Program-made: the position numbers and the translations under genes
In this document: in pieces, positions 8,313-17,141 of the stretch
How positions within the stretch are numbered: the stretch's first letter is position 1
Layout of the letters: every line of letters starts with the position of its first letter
DNA from: Embleya sp049739465
GTDB taxonomy: Bacteria; Actinomycetota; Actinomycetes; Streptomycetales; Streptomycetaceae
DNA: 64,000 nt
Assembly (NCBI RefSeq): GCF_049739465.1
Contig: NZ_JBMHHY010000015.1
Coordinates: 124,001-188,000 of the forward strand
Direction of reading: 5' to 3'
The notes under the pieces: generated by a model
Told to the model about the DNA's origin: nothing
What the model saw: only the letters and a program-made list of their open reading frames with translations
Database searches by the model: none

Positions 8313-9983
8313 CTACTTGACGGTGACCTCGGTCCAGACCGGGTTGCCGTACGGGTCGATCATGACGTTGGAGACGTGGGTCGAGTAGCCGCCCTTGGTC
8401 ACGTAGTACCACAGCGGGATCGACGGAACGTCCTTCGCCATCTGCTTCTCGGCGTCCTGCCAGAGCTGAATGGCCTGGGTCGGGTCCGAGGCAGCCGCCG
8501 CGCGCTTGGCCAGGTCGTCGAAGGTCGCGCTGGAGTAGCCCGAGTCGTTGGACGCGGCACCGGTCAGGTAGACGTCCGAGAGGAAGTTGTCCGGGAACGG
8601 GTAGTCCGCACGCCAGCCGGTCCGGTACGCGCCGGTCATCTTCTTGGCCGTGATGTCCTTACGCGCGACGCTGAACTCGGGGTACAGCTTCGGCTCGCAC
8701 GAGCCCTGGCCGATGACCTCGTTGATGCTGTTGCAGACCGCGGTGACCCATTCCTTGTGCGGGCCGTCCGCGTTGGTGGCGATGGTGAGCTTGCCACCGG
8801 GGATGCCGCCACCGTCCTTGACCAGCTGCTTGGCCTTGACCGGGTCGTACTTGGTCAGGTCGCCGGTGATGTCCTTGCTGTAGCCGGGGATGTTCGGCGC
8901 CAGCCAGTCGGTCGCGGGCTGCTCGGCACCCTTGTAGATCGCCTTGACGATGCTCGCCCGGTCGATCGCCATGGAGAGTCCCTGACGGACCTTCTCCACG
9001 CCCGGCTTGCCCCACCCGGCGTCGTACAGCGGGAAGCCGATCTTCTGGATCGAGAACTGCGGGGCCTCGATCGCGCGCTCGCCCAGGTCCTTCTTGAAGC
9101 TGCCGATCGCCGACGTGGGGATCTGGTCGATCACGTCGAGCTTGTTGTCGCGCAGCGCGGTGTAGCCGGCGTCGTACGTCGTGTAGTACTGCAGCTGCAC
9201 GCCGTTCGACTTCGCCTTGTCGTCACCGGCGTACTTGTCGAACTTCTTCACGGTGAGCGACTTCTTGTGGTTCCAGCCGCCGTTGGCGGTGTCCAGCTGG
9301 AACGGACCGTTGCCGATCGGCGCCTCGCCGAACTTCGCCGGGTCCTTGTAGAACTCCTGCGGCAGCGGCGAGTAGACCACGTAGCCGAGGCTCGCCTTGA
9401 AGGACGAGTACGCCTGGACGAGCTTGATCGTGAACGTGGTGTCGTCCACGACCTTGAGGCCGGTCAGCTCCTTGGCGGTGGGCGCGCCGTCCTTCGGGTG
9501 CAGCGCGTCGAAGCCCTCGATCTTCTCGAACCAGCTCGCGTTGATCTGCTTGTTCGTGGAGAGGGCGCCCCAGTTCCAGGCGTCGACGTAGGACTTCGCG
9601 GTGACCGGCTCGCCGTTGTGGAAGGTCCACCCGGGCTTGATCTTCACCGTGTAGTTGATCGAGTCCGTGCTGTCCACCGACTGCGCCATGGCCGCCACGG
9701 GCTGGCCGGTCTTCGAGTCGTAGGTGTACAGGCCGCGGAACATCAGCTGGAGGGGGTAGAAACCACCCGTCTCGTTCGAGTTCGCGGGCTGGATCGGGTT
9801 CTGCGGCTCGGTGCTGTAGGCCGAGTAGTAGCCGGCGGGCAGGCCGTTGTTGCTGCCGCCACCACCACCGGAGGTGGCGTTGCCCTTGTCCTTGCTACCG
9901 CTGTCGCTGCTGCCACACGCAGTCGCGGCCAGGCCGAGAACGGCCACACCAACGACCCACTTCACGCGCGTTGTTCCGCGCAT
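8313..9983 (-). CDS. oligopeptide-binding lipoprotein (SBP family 5)
   Basis: A 556-residue extracytoplasmic solute-binding lipoprotein of the DppA/OppA family. From the ATG at 9983 it begins with a lipoprotein signal peptide (MRGTTRVKWVVGVAVLGLAA) and lipobox ...AATAC with Cys23, followed by a Ser/Gly linker. Typical family segments include PGWTFHNGEPVTAKSYVDAW and AIDRASIVKAIYKG. This start is chosen over upstream ones because AGGAGG lies 7 bases before it. It is the first gene of the downstream peptide operon and should capture peptides at the membrane surface for the permease pair. Confidence 0.93.
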   Translation of the reverse strand: MRGTTRVKWVVGVAVLGLAATACGSSDSGSKDKGNATSGGGGGSNNGLPAGYYSAYSTEPQNPIQPANSNETGGFYPLQLMFRGLYTYDSKTGQPVAAMAQSVDSTDSINYTVKIKPGWTFHNGEPVTAKSYVDAWNWGALSTNKQINASWFEKIEGFDALHPKDGAPTAKELTGLKVVDDTTFTIKLVQAYSSFKASLGYVVYSPLPQEFYKDPAKFGEAPIGNGPFQLDTANGGWNHKKSLTVKKFDKYAGDDKAKSNGVQLQYYTTYDAGYTALRDNKLDVIDQIPTSAIGSFKKDLGERAIEAPQFSIQKIGFPLYDAGWGKPGVEKVRQGLSMAIDRASIVKAIYKGAEQPATDWLAPNIPGYSKDITGDLTKYDPVKAKQLVKDGGGIPGGKLTIATNADGPHKEWVTAVCNSINEVIGQGSCEPKLYPEFSVARKDITAKKMTGAYRTGWRADYPFPDNFLSDVYLTGAASNDSGYSSATFDDLAKRAAAASDPTQAIQLWQDAEKQMAKDVPSIPLWYYVTKGGYSTHVSNVMIDPYGNPVWTEVTVK

Positions 9984-10162
9984 GGGTTGCCTCCTCATGG
10001 AATCACTACCGAAGTGAAGTGCAACGGGGCGTCCCAATGGGAAGCATCCGTCACAGCTGCTCGTAGAGTCGGCGCCCCCGAGCGCGTGACCAGGTTCCGA
10101 GCACAAGCGGATCTACTATCCGTCACCGATTGGCTGCGACCAATCCCCTACAGGTTTCAGTT

Positions 10163-10184
10163 TGATCACGTAAATCTGTGATCA
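10163..10184. promoter_or_regulatory. 22-bp palindromic operator upstream of first peptide operon
   Basis: TGATCAC-N8-GTGATCA is a perfect 7-bp inverted repeat ~180 bases upstream of the SBP start. It falls directly downstream of a predicted minus-strand promoter, where a bound repressor would block transcription. The binding protein is unknown; the shape suits a GntR- or LacI-like dimer. Confidence 0.55.
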
Positions 10185-10200
10185 TTCTCGAAACCCAGAC

Positions 10201-10229
10201 ATATGAGACCAGTAATGAAGCCGTACCAA
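10201..10229 (-). promoter_or_regulatory. predicted sigma70-type promoter of first peptide operon
   Basis: On the minus strand TTGGTA (10224-10229) and TCATAT (10201-10206) are separated by exactly 17 bases. Transcription would start near 10194, just before the palindrome, leaving a leader of ~210 bases. The rest of the 493-base spacer between the two peptide operons shows no coding pattern. Confidence 0.45.
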
Positions 10230-10412
10230 ACGGACACCGTGTACCGCTGCCCGGAGCATACAGTCCGATGAACGAACACCCATAGGACGCCCCTACCTCG
10301 TCTCACCAAGCGAGAAACGCTACGCAGCGTGACGGCACTCGCCCGGCCGAGACGGTGCGGGTCGGCCGTCCCGGTACGGTTCAACGCGCGTAGCTGACCA
10401 GCAGGAAAGCAT

Positions 10413-10452
10413 GGGAAACGGGATGCCGCCAAATCGCCGGCATCCCGTTCCC
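10413..10452 (-). terminator. terminator of the BldK-type operon
   Basis: GGGAAACGGGATGCCG at 10413-10428 pairs with CGGCATCCCGTTCCC at 10438-10452, leaving a 9-base loop and one unpaired base. It lies ~25 bases beyond the stop of the last ATPase gene of the second operon. Confidence 0.75.
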
Positions 10453-10476
10453 ACCTGCGGTATACACCCGCGGTCG

Positions 10477-11610
<1,134 letters not shown>

Positions 11611-11651
11611 CGTCGTTCTCCTGCTTTCTACCGTCGGCCGGGCTTCGGCGA

Positions 11652-12752
11652 TCAGCCGAGCAGCGGGCGGACGTCGTCGATGAAGATCCGCTGCTTGTCC
11701 TCGGCGCTCAGGTGACAGGCCGACCCGCGACCCTCGGTCACGGTGAGCACCGGTCGCTCGGTCGAGCACCGGTCCCCGCCCACCGTGTCGGCGTAGTCGC
11801 ACCGCGGGTGGAACGGGCAGCCCGGCGGCGGCGCCAGCAGGCTCGGCGGCGTGCCACGCACCGGCCGCAGCGGCAGGTCGACGTCACCGGAGAGATTGGG
11901 CATCGAGGACAACAGTCCCCACGTGTACGGATGCCTCGGGTTCTTCAGCACCTCGCGCACGGTGCCCTTCTCCACGCTGCGCCCGGCGTACATCACCAGC
12001 ACGTCGTGCGCCATCGACGCGATCACGCCCAGGTCGTGCGTGATGAACAGGATCGCGGTGCCGAACTCGTCCTGCAGGTCGCGCAGCAGGTCCAGGATCT
12101 GCGCCTGCACCGTGACGTCCAGCGCGGTGGTCGGCTCGTCGGCGATCAGCAGGTCGGGGTCGCACACCAGGGACATCGCGATCATCGCGCGCTGGCGCAT
12201 ACCGCCGGAGAAGTGGTGCGGGTAGTCGTTCACCCGGGTCTTCGGGTTGGGGATGCCGACCCGGTCGAGCATCTCGATCGCCCGCGCGTGCGCGTCGCTG
12301 CGATTGGCGCCCAGATGCCGCCGATACGACTCGGCGATCTGCTCGCCCACCGTGTAGAACGGCGACAGCGCGGTCAGCGGATCCTGGAAGATCATCGAGA
12401 TCCGCCGCCCGCGCAGGTCGCGCAGCTTGCGCTCGGGCATCTTGACCAACTCGTGGCCGTCGAAGCGGATCTCCCCGCCGATGGTGGTCCGCTCGCGGTT
12501 GTGCAGACCCAGGATGGTCAGCGAGGACACCGACTTGCCCGAGCCGGACTCGCCGACGATGCCCAGCGTGCGGCCCTTCTCCACGTCGAAGGACAGCCCG
12601 TCCACGGCCTTGACGATGCCGTCGTCGGTGCGGAAGTGCACCCGCAGATCGCGCACCGACAGGAACGCGTCGGCGGAGGAGGCCGGTTGCCCCGCGCTCG
12701 GGTCGGCCGCGCCGACCGGCTGATCGGCGGTGGTGTCGGTACTCGCGGCCAT
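11652..12752 (-). CDS. bldKD: oligopeptide ABC transporter ATPase, BldKD-like (OppD type)
   Basis: A 366-residue ATPase with Walker A (GESGSGKSVSSLT), signature (SGGMRQRAMIAMSLV), Walker B (LLIADEPTTALDVT) and the Cys motif (GCPFHPRCDYADTV). The start at 12752 follows GAGGAG by six bases and removes a long non-homologous upstream extension. The N-terminal ~30 residues are Ala/Asp-rich and probably disordered. It sits 41 bases before bldKE. Confidence 0.86.
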   Translation of the reverse strand: MAASTDTTADQPVGAADPSAGQPASSADAFLSVRDLRVHFRTDDGIVKAVDGLSFDVEKGRTLGIVGESGSGKSVSSLTILGLHNRERTTIGGEIRFDGHELVKMPERKLRDLRGRRISMIFQDPLTALSPFYTVGEQIAESYRRHLGANRSDAHARAIEMLDRVGIPNPKTRVNDYPHHFSGGMRQRAMIAMSLVCDPDLLIADEPTTALDVTVQAQILDLLRDLQDEFGTAILFITHDLGVIASMAHDVLVMYAGRSVEKGTVREVLKNPRHPYTWGLLSSMPNLSGDVDLPLRPVRGTPPSLLAPPPGCPFHPRCDYADTVGGDRCSTERPVLTVTEGRGSACHLSAEDKQRIFIDDVRPLLG

Positions 12753-12814
12753 GTCCGGCTCCTCGGCCCCTGCGGCTGGTGATCGGTGACGCGAACCCAC
12801 TGGACGCCGCCCCC

Positions 12815-13798
12815 TCACGAGAGCCGGACCCGGGGATCGATGACGACGTACAACATGTCCACCGCGAGATTCGCCAGCATCGTGAAGCTCGCCGCGATCA
12901 CCACGACGCCCATCATCATCGGCAGGTCGGAGTCGGTCACCGAGGTCACCGCCAGCATCCCGATGCCGTGCAGACTGAAGGTGCTCTCGGTGATGATCGT
13001 GCCGCTCATCAACACCCCGATGTCCACGCCGAGCACGGTGACGATCGGGCTCAGCGCGCCGCGGAAGGCGTGTTTGAGGTAGACACTGCGACCGGACAGG
13101 CCCTTGGCCCGAAGTGTTCGCACATAGTCCTCGGACAACACGTCGACCATGGTGGATCTGGTGAGGCGGACGTACATGGCCATATTGATGGTCATCAGAC
13201 AGATCCACGGCAGTAGCAACCCCGAGGCCCACTGCACCGGATCCTCGGTGAACGGGTGGTACTGCGGCCGATCCAACCAGCCCAACTGCTGGACGAAGAC
13301 ATAGATGAAGACCGGGCCGAGCACGTAGATCGGCGCCGAACCACTGAGCAACGCGAACCCGGTGGCGGCCTTGTCGGTCGCCTTGCCCCGGCGCATCGCG
13401 GCCAGGACCCCCAGGCTGATGCCCAGCGTCATGAACATCACGATCGCGCCGATGGCCAGCGACACCGTGGTGGGGAAGCGGTCGGCCACCGTGTGCGAGA
13501 CGTTCTGGTTGTTGGCGAACGAGTAGCCCAGGCACGGGAAGTTGCAGGTCTTGTCGCCGATGTTGCGACCGGTGAAGATCCCGGACAGGAAGATCCAATA
13601 CTGCTCGAGGATCGGTTTGGTCAGGCCGAGGTTGTGCTTGACCGTCTCGCGCATCTCGGGTGTGCAGTTCTTGCCACACGACAGGCGGACGACGGAATCG
13701 GTACCCGAGGCCGCGAAGAACAGGTAGAACGTGATGAGGCTGACGACAAGCAGGATCGCCGCTACGCCGAGCAGCCGCCGGACCAGGAATCGAAGCAT
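12815..13798 (-). CDS. bldKC: oligopeptide ABC transporter permease, BldKC-like (OppB type)
   Basis: A 327-residue permease starting MLRFLVRRLLGVAAILL, with about six membrane segments, the EAA-like loop YVRTLRAKGLSGRSVYL and the terminal DPRVRLS. A Cys-containing periplasmic segment (SCGKNCTPEM and CNFPCLGY) is unusual in OppB proteins in having two Cys pairs that could form disulfides. It lies downstream of the lipoprotein gene, separated by a hairpin. Confidence 0.87.
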   Translation of the reverse strand: MLRFLVRRLLGVAAILLVVSLITFYLFFAASGTDSVVRLSCGKNCTPEMRETVKHNLGLTKPILEQYWIFLSGIFTGRNIGDKTCNFPCLGYSFANNQNVSHTVADRFPTTVSLAIGAIVMFMTLGISLGVLAAMRRGKATDKAATGFALLSGSAPIYVLGPVFIYVFVQQLGWLDRPQYHPFTEDPVQWASGLLLPWICLMTINMAMYVRLTRSTMVDVLSEDYVRTLRAKGLSGRSVYLKHAFRGALSPIVTVLGVDIGVLMSGTIITESTFSLHGIGMLAVTSVTDSDLPMMMGVVVIAASFTMLANLAVDMLYVVIDPRVRLS

Positions 13799-13831
13799 GA
13801 GGCTGGGCTTCCTCCGCGATGTGCCCCCGAG

Positions 13832-13866
13832 GACCCGAGCCGGCCGGTGTGGTCGGCTCGGGTCCC
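13832..13866 (-). terminator. intra-operon hairpin after bldKB
   Basis: GGACCCGAGCCG (13832-13843) pairs perfectly with CGGCTCGGGTCC (13855-13866). It begins ~14 bases after the lipoprotein stop codon and ends ~33 bases before the permease start, the same placement as in the neighbouring operon. It probably tunes lipoprotein to permease ratio. Confidence 0.7.
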
Positions 13867-13880
13867 CGGGGACCTGACGG

Positions 13881-15644
13881 CTACTTGATGAAGACGTTGT
13901 TCAGGTTGATCGCGCCGTAGATGTTCAGCGCGGCGCCGCCGATCTGCGGGCCGTACACCAGGCGGTGACGCATGTAGGTGTACGGGATGGACGGCACGTC
14001 CTGCATGATCTTCTCGTCGAGCTTCATCCACTCGACCGCCTGCGCGTTCGGGTCGGAGATCTTCAGGATGCGGTCGATCTCGGCGTCGACGGCCGGGTTC
14101 TTGTACTTCGAGTAGTTCGGCAGCTTGTCCTTGACCTGCCGGCTGTCGTACACGGGGGTGTACACGGTCGAACCGGTCGGCCAGTCCGCCGCCCAGCTGG
14201 CCCAGTACAGGTCACAGGGAGTGTCGACCATGCCGATCGTGTCGTAGTACTCCTTGTCCGGGATCTCCTTGCGCTCCATCTGGAAGCCGGCCTTGCCGAG
14301 CATGTCCATGATCGGCAGCGCGCGTTCCTGCTGGACCTTGGTGGTGGTGATGCACAGCACCACCTTCTGCCCGACCTTGCCCGCGGCCTCCAGCATCTGC
14401 TTGGCCTTGGCCTGGTCGCCGTCCGGCGGCAGACCGTCGAACAGGCTCTTGTACGGCGCGTAGCCCAACTGCGTGGGCGAGGCGATCGTGGTGGCGAAGT
14501 CGCCGGACATCGGGCCGCCCTCGGCCAGCCGGGCGGACTGGCGCGGGAAGGCGGTCAGCATCGCCTTGCGCACATTGACGTCGGTGATCCGCAGGTTGTT
14601 GATGTCCCAGCGGTTGGTGAACGGACCCACGCCGTCGGTGACCCGGTTCTTCAGCGCCGGGTCGGTGGCGATCTGCTGCGCGAAGTTGGCGTCCGGACGC
14701 TCGTTGAGCGTGAACGCGGAAGCGTCGCTGCCGGCCGCGGCGGTCAGTCGCTGGAACTGGGTCGCCGCGGGGATGCCCATCTCGAGCTTGAACGAGTCCA
14801 CGTACTGGTGCCGGACCGCGTCGGTGTTCGGGTCCCAGTTGGGGTTGCGGTCCAGGATCAGCTGCTTGTCCGGCTCGTGCGAGGAGATCTTGTACGCGCC
14901 GCTGGCGAACGGCTTGGTGTCGATGCCTTCCTTGGTCTCCTTGGACTTGGGCATCGGCGCGGTGGTGCCCATCGCGGCGGCGAACGGGAAGTCCGCCTGC
15001 GGGGAGGTCAGATGGAAGATGATCGTCTTCGCGTCCGGCACTTCGATCTTGTCGTTGCCCAGCTCGGCGCCGTCGAACGGGCCCGGGTAGGTGTCGAAGT
15101 AGTTGTCGGTGCCGGCCAGCCAGGTCTGGATCCAGGTCGGACCCTCGTTCCACGCCTTGAAGAACGTGCGCTCGACGCCGTACTTGACGTCGGCGGCGAC
15201 GATCGGGGAACCGTCCTCGTACTTGAGGCCGTCCTTGAGCGTGTACTTCCAGGTCTTGCCGCCGTCGGTGGTGGTGCCCGGGTCGGTGGCGAGGTCGCCG
15301 ACGAGGGTGGTCTTGTCACCCTCGATCTTGTACGTGGTGAGTCGGCGGGTGACCAGCTCGTCCACGGTCATCAGGTTGCTGACGTAGGCCCGGCCCGGGT
15401 CCAGGTGCGAGAAGCCGGTGCGGTTGAGGACGCCGGCCACGCCGCCCTTCTTGGCCCCGGGCACCTCCGCCGCGGGGCCCTTCGAATCGGCCACCGAGCC
15501 GATGATGACGGACGCCGTCTTGGCGGAGGGTTTCGCGGTGTTGTCCTTCTTGTCCCCGCTGCCGCTGCTGCACGCGCTGGCCGAGGCCGCAAGGGCCCCT
15601 ACCGCGCACAGCGCGACGATTCGGCGCTTCCCCGTCGTTGTCAT
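13881..15644 (-). CDS. bldKB: oligopeptide-binding lipoprotein, BldKB-like
   Basis: A 587-residue SBP family 5 lipoprotein. The signal peptide runs MTTTGKRRIVALCAVGALAA, and the lipidated residue is probably Cys25 (SASAC). Family segments include TWKYTLKDGLKYEDGSPIV and DVKYGVERTFF. In S. coelicolor BldKB is the lipoprotein that receives the peptide signal and also makes cells sensitive to toxic peptides such as bialaphos. It is longer than the lipoprotein of the neighbouring operon and only distantly similar to it, so the two importers probably prefer different peptides. Confidence 0.88.
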   Translation of the reverse strand: MTTTGKRRIVALCAVGALAASASACSSGSGDKKDNTAKPSAKTASVIIGSVADSKGPAAEVPGAKKGGVAGVLNRTGFSHLDPGRAYVSNLMTVDELVTRRLTTYKIEGDKTTLVGDLATDPGTTTDGGKTWKYTLKDGLKYEDGSPIVAADVKYGVERTFFKAWNEGPTWIQTWLAGTDNYFDTYPGPFDGAELGNDKIEVPDAKTIIFHLTSPQADFPFAAAMGTTAPMPKSKETKEGIDTKPFASGAYKISSHEPDKQLILDRNPNWDPNTDAVRHQYVDSFKLEMGIPAATQFQRLTAAAGSDASAFTLNERPDANFAQQIATDPALKNRVTDGVGPFTNRWDINNLRITDVNVRKAMLTAFPRQSARLAEGGPMSGDFATTIASPTQLGYAPYKSLFDGLPPDGDQAKAKQMLEAAGKVGQKVVLCITTTKVQQERALPIMDMLGKAGFQMERKEIPDKEYYDTIGMVDTPCDLYWASWAADWPTGSTVYTPVYDSRQVKDKLPNYSKYKNPAVDAEIDRILKISDPNAQAVEWMKLDEKIMQDVPSIPYTYMRHRLVYGPQIGGAALNIYGAINLNNVFIK

Positions 15645-15771
15645 GTGATCCCCTCATCCAGAAAACCGTTCACCGGGCCCAGGTGCCGCGGCGGGTGGGA
15701 CGTACGCAGGAGCGGTTGCGCGGGCTCCGAGGTCACGGCGCGTGGGTCGAGCGCGCGCGGACCTCGGCCGG

Positions 15772-16815
15772 TCATCGGTTCGACTTGGGGTCCAGCGCGT
15801 CGCGCACCGAGTCGCCGAGCAGGTTGAAGGCGAGCACGAAGATCACCATCGCGATGGCCGGGAAGGCCAGGTAGGTGACGTCGCTCTGCATGCCTTCGAA
15901 GCCCTTGTTGATCATCCGACCCCAGTCGGGGGTGGGTTCGGTCATGCCGACACCGAGGAAGGACAGCGCGGCCTCGGTCGTGACGTAGGTCGGCAGATCG
16001 AGCGTCGCGATGATCAGGATCGGGGTCCACAGGTTGGGCAGGAGTTCCTTGAAGACGATCCGGCGGGTCCCGGCCCCGCTGACCTTCGCCGCCTCGATGT
16101 ACTCGCGTTCGCGCATCGACAGCACCTGCCCGCGCAGGATCCGGGCGATCCGGGTCCAGCCGAACAGGGACAACACGACGATCAGGGCCGTCGCCCGCAG
16201 CGTCGTGGGCGTCGTCTCGCGCTCGCTGACGAACAGCGCGAGCACGATCGGGGTGAACGCGATGAAGAACAACTGCGAGGGCATCGCGAGCAGGGTGTCG
16301 ATCACCCGACTGATCACGTAGTCCACCTTGCCGCCGAGGTATCCGGCGGTGATGCCCAGCACGGTGCCGACCACGGTGACGATGAGCACCACGATCACGG
16401 CGAGCAGCAGCGAGGTACGGATCCCGTACACCAGCTGCATCAGCACGTCCCGGCCGACCGCGGGCTCGATGCCGAACCAGTACTCGCTCGACATGCCGCC
16501 GTTGGCCGCGATCGGGGCCCCGACCTCGTTGAGCAGACCCGGGTGAATCTGCCCGTAACGGGTGTACGGATCCTTGCCGTAGAGCTTTTCGATCAAGGGT
16601 GCAGCGAAAGCGATCAAGAAAAAGAAAATCACGATCGCCGCGGATATCACACCGCTACGATCCTTGCGGAAACGCCGCCAGGCGAGCTGGCCGGGCGATC
16701 GCCCGACCACCTCTTGCGGTGCCGCCGCGACCCCCGCTTCGGCGAGCGAGGAGTCGGACGTTCCCGGATTCGGGGATCCTCCCGCCTCCGGGACCAGCTG
16801 GGGTTGCATGGTCAT
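15772..16815 (-). CDS. bldKA: oligopeptide ABC transporter permease, BldKA-like (OppC type)
   Basis: A 347-residue permease and the first gene of the BldK-type operon. It has a ~65-residue cytoplasmic N-terminus, a first helix in SGVISAAIVIFFFLIAFAAP, the EAA loop around YIEAAKVSGAGTRRIVFKE, the OppC hallmark AALSFLGVGMTEP and the C-terminal DSVRDALDPK. The ATG at 16815 (or 16809) is preferred over one at 16896, because the extra residues are not family-like and GGGGGT lies upstream. It is preceded by an AT-rich spacer with a 16-bp palindrome. Confidence 0.86.
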   Translation of the reverse strand: MTMQPQLVPEAGGSPNPGTSDSSLAEAGVAAAPQEVVGRSPGQLAWRRFRKDRSGVISAAIVIFFFLIAFAAPLIEKLYGKDPYTRYGQIHPGLLNEVGAPIAANGGMSSEYWFGIEPAVGRDVLMQLVYGIRTSLLLAVIVVLIVTVVGTVLGITAGYLGGKVDYVISRVIDTLLAMPSQLFFIAFTPIVLALFVSERETTPTTLRATALIVVLSLFGWTRIARILRGQVLSMREREYIEAAKVSGAGTRRIVFKELLPNLWTPILIIATLDLPTYVTTEAALSFLGVGMTEPTPDWGRMINKGFEGMQSDVTYLAFPAIAMVIFVLAFNLLGDSVRDALDPKSNR

Positions 16816-16962
16816 GACTGCAAATACCCCCGAGTCGCGGTCGGGTGCGACCGGATTCCGTTTGGTTTGGTGGCCGCACGGACTCTCGCAACCCAATTAC
16901 CCAAACGTCAAGAGGACAGTCAGACTAAACCGGAGTGCGAAAGATATTCGCCATTCATGTGC

Positions 16963-16978
16963 GTTCGAAGTTTCGAAC
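16963..16978. promoter_or_regulatory. 16-bp palindrome upstream of the bldK-type operon
   Basis: GTTCGAA-GT-TTCGAAC is a perfect 7-bp inverted repeat with a 2-bp spacer, ~150 bases upstream of bldKA, in an unusually AT-rich stretch (about 16890-17050). A partial copy, TGTTCGAAAA, follows near 16988. The 326-base spacer 16816-17141 otherwise holds only the typA terminator. The binding factor is unknown. Confidence 0.5.
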
Positions 16979-17070
16979 CAGATCGATTTTTGTTCGAAAA
17001 TGTTACACGCATTGGAAACATAACGAATATAATCGGGCAAAGATATCGACTTGGTCTCAGCATGCGAAAA

Positions 17071-17106
17071 GCCGGTGACCTGCGGGTTCGACCGCAGGTC
17101 ACCGGC
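17071..17106 (-). terminator. terminator of typA
   Basis: A perfect 15-bp stem (17071-17085 with 17092-17106) is followed on the minus strand by TTTTC, a good intrinsic terminator for the leftward typA gene. Confidence 0.85.
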
Positions 17107-17141
17107 TTGTTTCGGGTCGTCCGAAGGCGACCGTCAGGCGC

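Noticed and set aside
11611..11802. Longer N-terminus for the BldKE-like ATPase
   Set aside because: The extra residues are low-complexity Arg/Gly sequence, unlike the family, and the ATG at 11610 has its own ribosome site.
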